Assembly: GCA_018827205.1 (NCBI GenBank)
Contig: JAHJXZ010000207.1
Span: forward strand, 1 to 35,418
DNA: 35,418 bases
Direction of reading: 5' to 3'
Origin: Gammaproteobacteria bacterium
GTDB lineage: Bacteria; Pseudomonadota; Gammaproteobacteria; Pseudomonadales; Pseudomonadaceae
Shown here: positions 1-7,089 of the stretch, piece after piece
Layout of the letters: the number at the start of each line of letters is the position of its first letter
Numbering within the stretch: the stretch's first letter is position 1
Notes under the pieces: model-generated
What the model saw: only the letters and a program-made list of their open reading frames with translations
Database searches by the model: none
What the model was told of the DNA's origin: nothing
Made by a program: the position numbers and the translations under genes

Positions 1-167
1 GCTTTATAGGAATAAGTGTCGGCTGGCATGGCTGCTTGGGGCCGGAAGGACACCCTTGCAATTGCGTAAGGCAGGGAAATACCCAGGGGGAAGTTCAGGG
101 TGCGCGATTGTACGCAAGCAGCCAGCGTGACGCAAGGCCCTGACAGCTAGAGCCCAAGCCTCTTGCC

Positions 168-196
168 TTGACAGCCCCTACCCTGCCCCCTAGCAT
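168..196 (+). promoter_or_regulatory. Probable sigma-70 promoter of ispB
   Basis: A perfect -35 hexamer TTGACA (168-173) is followed after 17 bases by TAGCAT (191-196), which matches the -10 consensus at four of six positions. It lies about 30 bases before the ispB start. Positions 1-167 hold no convincing reading frame. In P. aeruginosa the gene on the far side is the divergent rplU, and a TATAAA-like hexamer on the minus strand at 3-8 would fit a promoter for it, but rplU itself is outside the window. Confidence 0.6.
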
Positions 197-228
197 GCCG
201 CGCAACCCATGAGTAGCAGGTGCAAGCG

Positions 229-1197
229 ATGCAACCCCAGGCTTTCTATCGCGTGGTGGCGGATGACTTTACCGCCGTCGACGGCATCATCCGCGCCCAA
301 CTGGTGTCGCGCGTACCGCTAGTAGAGAAGATCGGCGACTATATTATCTCCGCGGGCGGCAAACGCCTGCGACCGCTGCTGGTATTACTCAGCGGCAAGG
401 CCCTGGGTATTGAAGGCGACAATCTGCGCCTGCTCGCCGCCACCATCGAATTCCTGCATACCGCGACCCTATTGCACGACGACGTGGTCGACATGTCCGA
501 CATGCGCCGCGGCCGCAGCACTGCAAACGCTCAGTGGGGCAATGCTCCCAGCGTTCTGGTCGGCGACTTCCTTTATTCACGCTCATTCGAAATGATGGTC
601 GAACTCGGCTCCATGCCGGTGATGAAGATCCTTTCCAAGGCCACTCGCGTGATCGCCGAAGGCGAAGTGCTGCAGCTGTCGAAAATTCGCGACGCCAGCA
701 CCAGCGAAGAAACCTATATGGAAGTCATCCGCGGCAAGACTGCCATGCTCTTCGAGGCCTCAACCCATAGCGCTGCCGCACTGGCCGGCGCCAGCGCTGA
801 ACAGACTGAAGCGTTGCGCACCTTTGGCGACCACCTCGGCGTAGCCTTCCAACTGGTCGATGACCTGCTCGACTACCGCGGCGACGCCACCACCCTCGGC
901 AAGAACGTCGGTGACGACCTGGCCGAAGGCAAACCGACCCTGCCGCTGATCTACACCATGCGTGAAGGCACGCCTGAGCAGGCCGCACTGGTCCGCCAGG
1001 CAATCCAGAAAGGCGGCATTGAGGATCTAGAAAGCATCCGCAACGCAGTGGAAGCCGCTGGCGCGCTGGACTACACCGCCCAGCTAGCGCGCGATTATGC
1101 TGACCGAGCCATTGACTGCCTGGATGCGCTGCCCGCCAGCGAGTACCGCGACGCGCTGATTGAACTCAGCCGTTTTGCTGTAGCCCGCACACACTAA
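229..1197 (+). CDS. ispB: Polyprenyl diphosphate synthase (ubiquinone side chain)
   Basis: This is a trans-isoprenyl diphosphate synthase that extends farnesyl diphosphate with isopentenyl diphosphate to make the ubiquinone tail. Pseudomonads mostly make UQ-9, so the product is probably nonaprenyl (solanesyl) rather than octaprenyl diphosphate. The 322-residue protein has the first aspartate-rich motif DDVVD at 84-88 and the second, DDLLD, at 211-215. Both bind Mg-diphosphate, and the substrate-binding GGKRLRP motif lies near residue 43. The frame is open from a GTG at 220. The ATG at 229 was chosen because an AGG lies 8 bases before it and known homologues begin MQPQAFYR. It is monocistronic, with a promoter at 168-196 and a terminator at 1211-1238. 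Confidence 0.95.
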   Translation: MQPQAFYRVVADDFTAVDGIIRAQLVSRVPLVEKIGDYIISAGGKRLRPLLVLLSGKALGIEGDNLRLLAATIEFLHTATLLHDDVVDMSDMRRGRSTANAQWGNAPSVLVGDFLYSRSFEMMVELGSMPVMKILSKATRVIAEGEVLQLSKIRDASTSEETYMEVIRGKTAMLFEASTHSAAALAGASAEQTEALRTFGDHLGVAFQLVDDLLDYRGDATTLGKNVGDDLAEGKPTLPLIYTMREGTPEQAALVRQAIQKGGIEDLESIRNAVEAAGALDYTAQLARDYADRAIDCLDALPASEYRDALIELSRFAVARTH

Positions 1198-1210
1198 GAT
1201 TGCCCCGGCT

Positions 1211-1238
1211 AAAAGCCCGCCCACATGGCGGGCTTTTT
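1211..1238 (+). terminator. Rho-independent terminator of ispB
   Basis: The stem AAAAGCCCGCC (1211-1221) pairs with GGCGGGCTTTT (1227-1237) around a 5-base loop and runs into a T tract. It starts 13 bases after the ispB stop. The A-rich left arm means it could also work on the other strand. Confidence 0.9.
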
Positions 1239-1292
1239 ATTGCCTGCAATCCACAGCACTTCACCACGCGACGAACGACAGCGATTAATCCT

Positions 1293-1320
1293 TGCTATAA
1301 ATATAATAATAACTATTCTC
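1293..1320 (+). promoter_or_regulatory. Extended -10 promoter overlapped by a Fur-box-like site
   Basis: An extended -10 (TG-C-TATAAA, 1293-1301) is followed at once by the 19-mer at 1302-1320. By hand alignment the 19-mer matches the classical Fur box GATAATGATAATCATTATC at 14 of 19 positions. It lies 28 bases before the ATG at 1349, in an AT-rich island within GC-rich DNA. A Fur dimer here would cover the transcription start, so repression by Fur-Fe(II) and induction under iron limitation are expected. The match is seen in the sequence. The regulation is inferred. Confidence 0.65.
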
Positions 1321-1348
1321 ATCTAGCCACTTGAAAGGGAGATGAGTC

Positions 1349-1576
1349 ATGACCTATCTGATCGACGCCTGGCTGGACCGCCCGCAGCCGTATCTACGCA
1401 TTCTCAATCGCAACACCGGCGAAGTCTGCGCACTGCTTAAGGAAGATGCACTGGATGAGCTGCGTGATCAGGGCGATCTGGATCTGCACGAGCTGAACTC
1501 CAGCGAGCCGTTGGTGCTCAAGGAGCTGGTGCGTAATCTGTTTCTTTACTGCTACGCCCGGGCGTTGCGCCCCTGA
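1349..1576 (+). CDS. Small conserved Pseudomonas protein, PA4570-like
   Basis: A 75-residue protein of unknown function that resembles P. aeruginosa PA4570, which also follows ispB. It is acidic and Leu-rich, with no signal peptide, membrane segment or cysteine cluster, so a soluble cytoplasmic protein is likely. It has one Cys near residue 27 and another close to the C-terminus. The start is firm: AAGGGAGA (1335-1342) precedes the ATG by 6 bases. The Fur-type site just upstream suggests an iron-starvation response, but nothing in the protein shows a metal site. A hairpin repeat follows at 1583-1634. Confidence 0.85.
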   Translation: MTYLIDAWLDRPQPYLRILNRNTGEVCALLKEDALDELRDQGDLDLHELNSSEPLVLKELVRNLFLYCYARALRP

Positions 1577-1582
1577 AACGCA

Positions 1583-1634
1583 TCGCGGGCGTGGCACGCT
1601 CCTACAACGTCGTAGGAACGGGCCGCGCCCGCGA
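1583..1634. repeat. REP-like intergenic hairpin, possible bidirectional terminator
   Basis: The arm TCGCGGGCGTGGC (1583-1595) pairs with GCCGCGCCCGCGA (1622-1634) with one G-T position. Inside it CCTAC (1601-1605) pairs with GTAGG (1612-1616). The CCTAC/GTAGG core is typical of Pseudomonas repetitive extragenic palindromes. It fills most of the gap between the convergent 1349-1576 gene and fklB and probably ends or protects both transcripts. Confidence 0.6.
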
Positions 1635-1653
1635 AGGTAAAACGCCTGAGACG

Positions 1654-2271
1654 TTAGAGAACGTCCAGCAGCTCCACGTCGAACACCAGCACGCTGTGCG
1701 GCGGGATGCTGCCCACGCCTTGCTCGCCGTAAGCCAGCTCGCTCGGCACATACAGACGCCATTTGCTGCCGGCATTCATCAGTTGCAGCGCTTCGGTCCA
1801 GCCTGCGATCACGCCGCCAACTGGAAACTCGGCCGGCTGGCCGCGATCGTAGGAGCTGTCGAACACAGTGCCGTCGATCAGGGTGCCGTGGTAATGCGCA
1901 CGAATGGTGTCTTCACGGGTCGGCATCGCGCCAGCGCCGGTATTCAACACTTCGTACTGCAGGCCAGAAGCCAATACGGTAATGCCATCGCGCTTGGCGT
2001 TTTCTGCCAGGAAAGCCAGGCCAGCACCAGCAGCGGCCTCAGCCTTGGCAGCTGCTTCAGCTTGCATGATCTCGCGGATCACCTTGAAGCTGGCAGTCAT
2101 CTCGGCTTCGCTTACGCGGCTTGGCTGACCGTTAAATGCGTCGGTCAGACCAGCCAGAATGGCGTCCAGACTTACACCCGGCGGCGGGTTGTCGCTCAAT
2201 TGACCGCCCAGTTGACGGCCGATGCCGTAGCTGACGCGAGTTTCGTCAGTCGAGAGATTGATTTCGGACAT
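1654..2271 (-). CDS. fklB: FKBP-type peptidyl-prolyl cis-trans isomerase
   Basis: This FklB/FkpA-family enzyme isomerises Xaa-Pro bonds during protein folding. The 205-residue protein has the N-terminal helical dimerisation domain (about 1-95) and a C-terminal FKBP fold (about 115-205). The usual active-site segments are present: YHG, DGTVFDSS, G-x-V-I-A-G-W and the ELAYG region. No signal peptide is visible, so it is cytoplasmic like FklB rather than periplasmic like FkpA. The alanine-rich stretch around residues 70-85 is the linker helix. In P. aeruginosa the orthologue (PA4572) also lies next to ispB and PA4570. Confidence 0.93.
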   Translation of the reverse strand: MSEINLSTDETRVSYGIGRQLGGQLSDNPPPGVSLDAILAGLTDAFNGQPSRVSEAEMTASFKVIREIMQAEAAAKAEAAAGAGLAFLAENAKRDGITVLASGLQYEVLNTGAGAMPTREDTIRAHYHGTLIDGTVFDSSYDRGQPAEFPVGGVIAGWTEALQLMNAGSKWRLYVPSELAYGEQGVGSIPPHSVLVFDVELLDVL

Positions 2272-2332
2272 AACACTGCTCCGCTAGGGGCTAAAAAAGG
2301 TCGGCCAGCCTAGCACAAACCGCTTACCCGCC

Positions 2333-2479
2333 CTACCCGCCTGCCGCGCCTTGGCGATTGCGCCGGCAGCGCTCGGAGCAGTACTTGACCTCATCCCAGC
2401 AGCGCGCCCATTTCTTGCGCCACGCGAAAGGCAAACCACACACCTGACAGGTCTTCACCGGCAGCTCAGCCTTTTTCAC
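2333..2479 (-). CDS. DUF2256 zinc-finger-like small protein
   Basis: A 48-residue protein starting at GTG 2479-2477. The GTG overlaps the photolyase stop (GTGA), and GGTGAGG lies a few bases upstream inside phr. Cysteines at residues 11, 14, 34 and 38 form C-x2-C and C-x3-C knuckles, with an extra Cys at 27 between them. The residues around them are basic and aromatic, as in a treble-clef zinc finger. The KTCQVC and FAWRKKW segments are characteristic of DUF2256, a family regularly found beside cryptochrome/photolyase genes. Its role is unknown. Translational coupling suggests it acts with the photolyase, perhaps on DNA or in cofactor assembly, which is inference. Confidence 0.88.
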   Translation of the reverse strand: MKKAELPVKTCQVCGLPFAWRKKWARCWDEVKYCSERCRRNRQGAAGG

Positions 2480-4011
2480 AGCGCCTCACCGGCATCCAGC
2501 TGCGCCAGCAACTGCTCACCACGCAGCCAGAGGCCCTGCTGCTTGGCTTCGGTCATCTTATCCAATCCTTTGTAGATCATGCCTAGGCGGTGATTCCCGG
2601 CCAATTGATCACGGTGACGCATCAGAAAGTGCCAATACAACGCATTGAACGGGCATGCCCGCTCGCCGACGCTCTCAGTGACCTTATAGGCGCAGTCGCC
2701 GCAGTAGTTGGACATCCGCTTGATGTACTGGCCACTGGCGCAATACGGCTTGGAGCCCAGATAGCCGCCATCGGCGTGCATGACCATGCCCAGGGTGTTG
2801 GGCAACTCGACCCAGTCGAAGGCATCCATATACACCGCCAGGTACCAGTCACAGACTTGACTGGGCTGGATACCGGCCAGCAGGGCGAAGTTGCCGGTGA
2901 CCATCAGTCGCTGGATATGGTGGGCATAGGCGTGCTCCAGAGTCTGACCGATGGCCTGGCTCATGCACTTCATTCGAGTTTTACCGGTCCAGTAGAACTC
3001 GGGCAGCGGCCGGGTATTGCCGAAACCATTGCGCTCGGCGTACTCGGGCATGTGCAGCCAATAGATGCCGCGCACATATTCACGCCAGCCGATCAACTGA
3101 CGGATAAAGCCCTCGGCAGCGTTCAGCGGTACCTGGCCGCGCCAATAGGCGGCTTCGACATCCGCACACAGGCGACGCACATCCAGCAGGCCGATGTTCA
3201 GCGCCGCACTGATTCGCGCATGGAATAGAAAGGGTTCGCCGACTGCCATGGCGTCCTGGTAGTCGCCAAAGGCCGGCAGAGCGAAATCGAGAAAATGCTG
3301 CCACAACGCCTCGGCTTCGGGGTGGGTAACCGGGTAATCGAAGGACGCCAGGCTGCCGTAGTGATGACTGAAACGCTCGACCACCAACGCCAGCACCTCC
3401 TGGGTAATGCCATCCGCGGAGAAGCGCGCCGTCATCGGCGCCTTGATCTGCTTGGGCAGCGCCTTGCGGTTTTCTGCATCGAAGTTCCAGGCGCCGCCCA
3501 CCGGCGTGCCGTCACCATTGATCAACAACCCGGTCTTACGGCGCATCTCACGGTAGAAGAACTCCATGCGCAACTGCTTGCGCCCCTCGGCCCAACGCGC
3601 GAATTCGCCGCGCCCACAGATAAAGCGGCTATCGGCATGCCAGATGATCGGCAAGCCGCTTCGCTTCAGCTGATCTTCCAAGCGCCACTCACCGCACTCA
3701 GTCAGGTGAACCTCTGCAGCCTGCAGCTGCGTCACCCAACGCTGCAACTCGCCAGACAACGAACCGCTGTTCTGAGCATCATCCAGTTTGACGTAATGCA
3801 CGCGCCAGCCGCGCTCGCGCAGAGCCTCAGCAAAGTGGCGCATGGCACTGAAGATCAGCGCGATTTTCTGCGGGTGGTGCGGCACATAATCGGTTTCCGC
3901 CGCCACCTCGGCGAGCAGTACGGCATCCTGCTGTGGGTCCAGGGCCTGCAGGCTGGGCAGATCGAAAGACAGCTGATCACCCAGCACCAGGGCAAGACGG
4001 CGAGCACTCAT
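2476..4011 (-). CDS. FeS-BCP-type (6-4) photolyase/cryptochrome
   Basis: A 511-residue flavoprotein of the prokaryotic (6-4) photolyase group (PhrB of Agrobacterium, CryB of Rhodobacter). In that group FAD, a lumazine antenna and a 4Fe-4S cluster are used for light-driven repair of (6-4) photoproducts, or for signalling. The N-terminal Rossmann part begins [10 protein letters not shown] at residue 6. The four cluster cysteines are Cys349, Cys437, Cys440 and Cys453, nearly the same positions as in PhrB. The His365-His366 pair in [10 protein letters not shown] is the active-site region. The ATG at 4011 overlaps the upstream stop (ATGA), and the stop overlaps the DUF2256 start, so the genes are translationally coupled. 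Repair is more likely than pure signalling, but substrate choice cannot be read from sequence. Confidence 0.92.
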   Translation of the reverse strand: MSARRLALVLGDQLSFDLPSLQALDPQQDAVLLAEVAAETDYVPHHPQKIALIFSAMRHFAEALRERGWRVHYVKLDDAQNSGSLSGELQRWVTQLQAAEVHLTECGEWRLEDQLKRSGLPIIWHADSRFICGRGEFARWAEGRKQLRMEFFYREMRRKTGLLINGDGTPVGGAWNFDAENRKALPKQIKAPMTARFSADGITQEVLALVVERFSHHYGSLASFDYPVTHPEAEALWQHFLDFALPAFGDYQDAMAVGEPFLFHARISAALNIGLLDVRRLCADVEAAYWRGQVPLNAAEGFIRQLIGWREYVRGIYWLHMPEYAERNGFGNTRPLPEFYWTGKTRMKCMSQAIGQTLEHAYAHHIQRLMVTGNFALLAGIQPSQVCDWYLAVYMDAFDWVELPNTLGMVMHADGGYLGSKPYCASGQYIKRMSNYCGDCAYKVTESVGERACPFNALYWHFLMRHRDQLAGNHRLGMIYKGLDKMTEAKQQGLWLRGEQLLAQLDAGEAL

Positions 4012-5408
4012 AAAACAACGACCTCGGTGTGCGGAAAACGCCTTAAATGGCTGCGTAGGATGTGATAAGCATCGAGACTGAATGCCTGAGCAGGTTGCTG
4101 ACGAGCCGCGTGAATCAACGCGGGATCATCGACGGTGGCCACGTGTCGCCACTGATCGAGCACATGCCATTGGCACACGCGCTGTTCTAGATCGCGCTCA
4201 ACCAGGGCAACTGGGCCCGGCCATGGCCATGTGGCAATGCGTAATTGCTCACAGCCCGCGAGCAAGCGGGCATCGTGCATTTCACGCGACTCACGTCCGC
4301 AGCATGCCCCCCGACACGCGCCAAGCTGCGTGGCAAAACACGCACCATCGCCGCGCTCCAAGCCCAGCACGCGCAAGCACAATTGGCTGCGGCCGGCCTC
4401 ACTGCGCAGCCAAGCATGGGCCTGACGCCGTGAGCGAAACAGACCCACACTGCTGACCTCGGCAGCGCCCTGCCCCACAGCTTGCAACTCAGGCCGCAAG
4501 CCATCTGCGCCGGCGACAAGCGCCCACGTCAACAGATCACGCTGACGGCGAAGCTGGCGGTTATACAGCGGCAGCAGCCGTTTTACTTCGGCGGACTCCA
4601 GCAGCAACGCACCCAGCTCTCCAGCCGTCGGCTGCACGCGGATATCACGCACCTGCTGGGCCATCTGCAAGCTGCGACGGCTGTGGTGATCATTCTGGAA
4701 ATGCGACTGCACCCGCTGGCGCAAGTTGCGGCTTTTACCGATATACAGCAGGGCCTGATTCTCGCCGTAGAAGTAGTAAACCCCAGGGCTGGCGGGCAAG
4801 GCCTGCAGCCGCTCAGCCGTCAGATAACGCGGCACGGCGGCTTTGCGCAGCTGCCGTCCGATCTGCCGGTTCATTACATCTTGCGGTACCTGCGCCACCA
4901 GCTTTAACAGCAACTGCCAAACAGCCTCGGCGTCTGGCAATGCACGGTGTTGGAAAAAACGGCTAATGCCCTGCCCCACGCAAAGCGCATCTAGAGAATG
5001 AGTGGGCAACTCAGGCCAAGCGGCGCGGGCTAACTGCAAGGTGCATAACTGGCGATAGCGCACAGGCTGACCAGCCAAGGCGAAGCCACGACGTAAAAAA
5101 GCATGGGCGACGCGCAGGTTATGCCCCACCACAACTCGCCCTTGTAAGCATCGCGCAAGCTCAGCGGCAATCTCGCTGAACCGCGGCTGGTCGAGCAACT
5201 CTGCCAGCAGCACGCCTGATGTGCGCGAGACACTGGCTGGCAAACCACCTACGGGATTGATTAACCAGCTATGTCGCGCCGTGACTGAGCCGCCATCAAC
5301 CTGCAACACCGCTACTTCCCAGATGCCATCCTTGTCAGGGTGCATACCGGTAATCTGCACATCCACGATGGCAAGCGCACGGGCAAACAGTGAGGCCGCT
5401 GCTGTCAC
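4008..5408 (-). CDS. Exonuclease-fold plus GIY-YIG (Cho-like) fusion protein
   Basis: A 466-residue fusion. Residues about 9-175 have the DnaQ-like exonuclease fold, about 205-290 a UvrC/Cho-type GIY-YIG nuclease, and the rest a cysteine-containing tail typical of Cho-like proteins (CFATQLGACRGACCG). The GIY-YIG site looks intact: GVYYF with Tyr211, YIG 222-224, NLRQR near 230, and Glu271. The exonuclease site does not. Motif I reads D16-V-Q18 where D-x-E is expected, and the motif II Asp is Ala101, while His154 and Asp159 of motif III remain. The start is GTG 5408, five bases after the upstream stop; the frame extends to an ATG at 5489 but that would overlap the DUF6482 gene by 77 bases. The ribosome-binding site is weak. 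A repair-type nuclease is likely given the photolyase next door. Confidence 0.82.
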   Translation of the reverse strand: MTAAASLFARALAIVDVQITGMHPDKDGIWEVAVLQVDGGSVTARHSWLINPVGGLPASVSRTSGVLLAELLDQPRFSEIAAELARCLQGRVVVGHNLRVAHAFLRRGFALAGQPVRYRQLCTLQLARAAWPELPTHSLDALCVGQGISRFFQHRALPDAEAVWQLLLKLVAQVPQDVMNRQIGRQLRKAAVPRYLTAERLQALPASPGVYYFYGENQALLYIGKSRNLRQRVQSHFQNDHHSRRSLQMAQQVRDIRVQPTAGELGALLLESAEVKRLLPLYNRQLRRQRDLLTWALVAGADGLRPELQAVGQGAAEVSSVGLFRSRRQAHAWLRSEAGRSQLCLRVLGLERGDGACFATQLGACRGACCGRESREMHDARLLAGCEQLRIATWPWPGPVALVERDLEQRVCQWHVLDQWRHVATVDDPALIHAARQQPAQAFSLDAYHILRSHLRRFPHTEVVVL

Positions 5409-5412
5409 AGCA

Positions 5413-5718
5413 TTACCACGAGGAATTGAAGGAAATCGGTACCCGCAGGACGTCCTGGGTGCCATCTTGCATGCCGCACATCTCGTCATGTACTACCGCA
5501 TGCACCAGATGAAAGGGTATGGGCGGCATATCAGTGAGCATATCGCGCGCATGTTCGACCGAGCGCAGGTGCAGGGTTTTACCCTTGCCATCACTGAGCG
5601 GATGGGCGCGGCCATCCATATGCGCCTCAAGCAGGTAGATCCCTCCTTCAATGGAGATCAGGTTGAGCGCGTCGATATGCCCGGCATGGGCGTGCAGCGA
5701 CAGGTCTTGCAGGTTCAT
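5413..5718 (-). CDS. DUF6482 family protein
   Basis: A 101-residue protein of unknown function that I assign to the DUF6482 group of Pseudomonas proteins by its overall pattern: short beta-rich N-terminus, GGIYLLEAHMDG near 25-36, then a helix with SVEHARDML near 53-61. There is no signal peptide, membrane segment or catalytic signature. The start ATG 5718 has GAGG 8 bases upstream. It is the first gene of the photolyase operon and the next start lies only five bases after its stop. The proposed TACAA operator at 5744-5779 sits directly upstream. Family assignment is from memory. Confidence 0.75.
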   Translation of the reverse strand: MNLQDLSLHAHAGHIDALNLISIEGGIYLLEAHMDGRAHPLSDGKGKTLHLRSVEHARDMLTDMPPIPFHLVHAVVHDEMCGMQDGTQDVLRVPISFNSSW

Positions 5719-5743
5719 GGCGATATCCTCAGGCCAGCAAAGC

Positions 5744-5779
5744 TATACAAAAAATCATACAAATACAATTCTTGTACAA
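5744..5779 (-). promoter_or_regulatory. Four TACAA repeats in the photolyase-operon promoter
   Basis: TACAA occurs at 5746, 5758, 5764 and 5775 on the plus strand, spaced 12, 6 and 11 bases. The outer copies read TATACAA and TTGTACAA, both fitting TnTACA. The last is also a perfect 8-base palindrome (5772-5779). CarH/LitR-type MerR regulators bind about 11-base direct repeats containing TnTACA and control light-inducible genes, photolyases among them. On the coding (minus) strand TTGTAT/TATAGC-like hexamers fall inside the repeats, so binding would block the promoter. The regulator is not in the window. Confidence 0.45.
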
Positions 5780-5807
5780 CACAGCAAGAGCGCAAGGCAG
5801 AAAGCAA

Positions 5808-5838
5808 ACCGCCCGTCCGTTATGCACGGCCGGGCGGT
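5808..5838 (-). terminator. Rho-independent terminator of yqhA
   Basis: ACCGCCCG (5808-5815) pairs with CGGGCGGT (5831-5838) and an inner CCG/CGG pair extends the stem. On the minus strand it is followed by a T-rich run (TTTGCTTT). It lies 20 bases after the yqhA stop and separates that gene from the photolyase operon. Confidence 0.75.
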
Positions 5839-5858
5839 GGGTCACGCTAACAGTGTGA

Positions 5859-6347
5859 TCAGTGCTTGGTCAGCTTATCCAGGTAGCCCATGGCGAAAGC
5901 CGAAACCACAAACGCCATATGAATGATCACATACCACTTGAGGTGAACAGGGTCGATGTTCTGCGCATTCATAAACACTTTGAGCAGGTGAATCGAGGAG
6001 ATCGCCACGATGGAAGCGGCCACTTTCATCTTCAACGAACTGGAGTCCATCTTGCCCAACCAGCTGAGCTTTTCGGTGCCCTCGGCAATATCCAGTTGCG
6101 AGACGAAATTCTCATAACCAGAAATCATCACCATCACCAGCAAACCACCAACCAGGGCCATGTCGATTAGAGACAGCAGCACCAGAATCAGGTCCGCCTC
6201 TGCCATAGAAAAGACATTGGGCAGGATATGAAAGACTTCCTGGAAGAACTTCAGTGCCAATGCCAGCAACGCCAGCGACAAGCCAAAGTAGATAGGAGCC
6301 AGCAGCCAGCGCGAGGCGTACATGGCGTTTTCGATAAAGCGTTCCAT
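5859..6347 (-). CDS. yqhA: YqhA family (UPF0114) inner-membrane protein
   Basis: A 162-residue membrane protein of the UPF0114/TIGR00645 family, whose function is not known. Hydrophobic segments lie at about 14-34, 52-76, 108-125 and 138-156, giving three to four membrane helices. The opening [14 protein letters not shown] and the loop [11 protein letters not shown] are strongly conserved family features. Its position next to the PA4575-like and Lon-like genes matches P. aeruginosa PA4574. The gene is single, with its own terminator downstream and a 200-base structured gap upstream. Confidence 0.9.
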   Translation of the reverse strand: MERFIENAMYASRWLLAPIYFGLSLALLALALKFFQEVFHILPNVFSMAEADLILVLLSLIDMALVGGLLVMVMISGYENFVSQLDIAEGTEKLSWLGKMDSSSLKMKVAASIVAISSIHLLKVFMNAQNIDPVHLKWYVIIHMAFVVSAFAMGYLDKLTKH

Positions 6348-6437
6348 AGGGGCTCACTTAGGATTCAAGACTGCCGGCGAGTATACCCAGCACCCTCGCC
6401 CAGACAACCCTGGAGTGTGGCAATCGATGGCCGCGAC

Positions 6438-6464
6438 GGTTATCCACGGCAACTGTGGATAACC
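6438..6464. repeat. Inverted pair of DnaA-box-like sequences (left)
   Basis: GGTTATCCAC (6438-6447) and GTGGATAACC (6455-6464) form a perfect 10-base inverted repeat with a 7-base centre. The right arm includes TGTGGATAA (6454-6462), the exact complement of the DnaA box TTATCCACA. The left includes TTATCCACG (one mismatch). There is no T run, so this is not an intrinsic terminator. Confidence 0.6.
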
Positions 6465-6487
6465 TTGTGGGCAGGCTCAGGATCAAT

Positions 6488-6520
6488 GGCTGCAAGCCAG
6501 CGCTCTGCAGGCTTGCAGCC
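6488..6520. repeat. Strong hairpin after the PA4575-like gene
   Basis: GGCTGCAAGCC (6488-6498) and GGCTTGCAGCC (6510-6520) are perfect 11-base inverted repeats around an 11-base centre. The hairpin starts 30 bases after the stop of the minus-strand gene at 6550. No T tract follows, so it may stabilise the 3' end or act with Rho. Confidence 0.6.
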
Positions 6521-6549
6521 GCCTGGTCAAATTCTCGGCAATTGCCCGC

Positions 6550-6891
6550 TCAGGTTTCCGGTTGAAACTGGTAATCACCCAGGTGGCGACCACGCTCACC
6601 GTTCAGACGGCGCAACTCGGCCTGGATATGCAGGCGCCAGATAGGCACATCGGTAGATTGCTCGTACCCCATACCGTGCAGGTTTTCAGCGATATCCGTG
6701 AGGATGCTTTCGGCGGCGAAAGCCCCGTGGAATGGGCCCTGCGCCTTGATCGTGGAAGGCTGCGCACCTGCCATGCCGGCCGCGCAAATCAGCGTCCAGA
6801 GGCCATTGTTACCGGCCAGCGGCAACACCACGCATTCGATACGAGTATCCAGACCCAGACAGTGGCGAGTGAGATTGAGGCTGCGCGACAT
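6550..6891 (-). CDS. Conserved hypothetical protein, PA4575-like
   Basis: A 113-residue protein with no domain I recognise. It has no signal peptide or membrane helix. The first half is mixed hydrophobic with single Cys residues (CLGL, ECVVL, LICAAG) and the second half is helical and charged (RLHIQAELRRLNGERGR). Its place between yqhA and the Lon-like gene matches P. aeruginosa PA4575, which supports a real gene. DnaA-box palindromes lie on both sides (6438-6464 and 6956-6984), so it is probably transcribed alone. Confidence 0.75.
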   Translation of the reverse strand: MSRSLNLTRHCLGLDTRIECVVLPLAGNNGLWTLICAAGMAGAQPSTIKAQGPFHGAFAAESILTDIAENLHGMGYEQSTDVPIWRLHIQAELRRLNGERGRHLGDYQFQPET

Positions 6892-6955
6892 GGCGACGAC
6901 CCTCTCGGGAGCAGGTCTTCAGCCTACACCCGAGTAAGCGCCGCTGGGAAGCCAA

Positions 6956-6984
6956 CAGTTATCCCCGCTTGCTGTGGATAACTG
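6956..6984. repeat. Inverted pair of DnaA-box-like sequences (right)
   Basis: CAGTTATCC (6956-6964) and GGATAACTG (6976-6984) are perfect 9-base inverted repeats with an 11-base centre. TGTGGATAA at 6973-6981 is an exact DnaA box on the minus strand. The left arm TTATCCCCG matches seven of nine. It lies 65 bases upstream of the PA4575-like start and beyond the Lon-like stop. Confidence 0.6.
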
Positions 6985-7089
6985 TGTGGATGGAATGAGG
7001 AAAAGCCGGCCTGAGCCAGGCGCATAGGCCGGCGACGCAATTCGCTCAGTGACTGACCAGCCACCGGGCGAATTGTCGCAGCCGGGCGG

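Noticed and set aside
1591..2313. 240-codon plus-strand frame opposite fklB
   Set aside because: Mirrors fklB codon bias and has no domain.
5221..5850. Plus-strand frame of 209 codons over the DUF6482 gene and its promoter
   Set aside because: Crosses the terminator and promoter of minus-strand genes, has no domain and no ribosome-binding site.
6562..6981. Plus-strand frame opposite the PA4575-like gene
   Set aside because: The minus-strand gene is supported by conserved gene order; the plus frame runs into the palindrome at 6956.
6438..6984. Chromosomal origin of replication, considered because of DnaA boxes
   Set aside because: No dnaA, dnaN or rpmH nearby, no AT-rich unwinding region and only two exact boxes.
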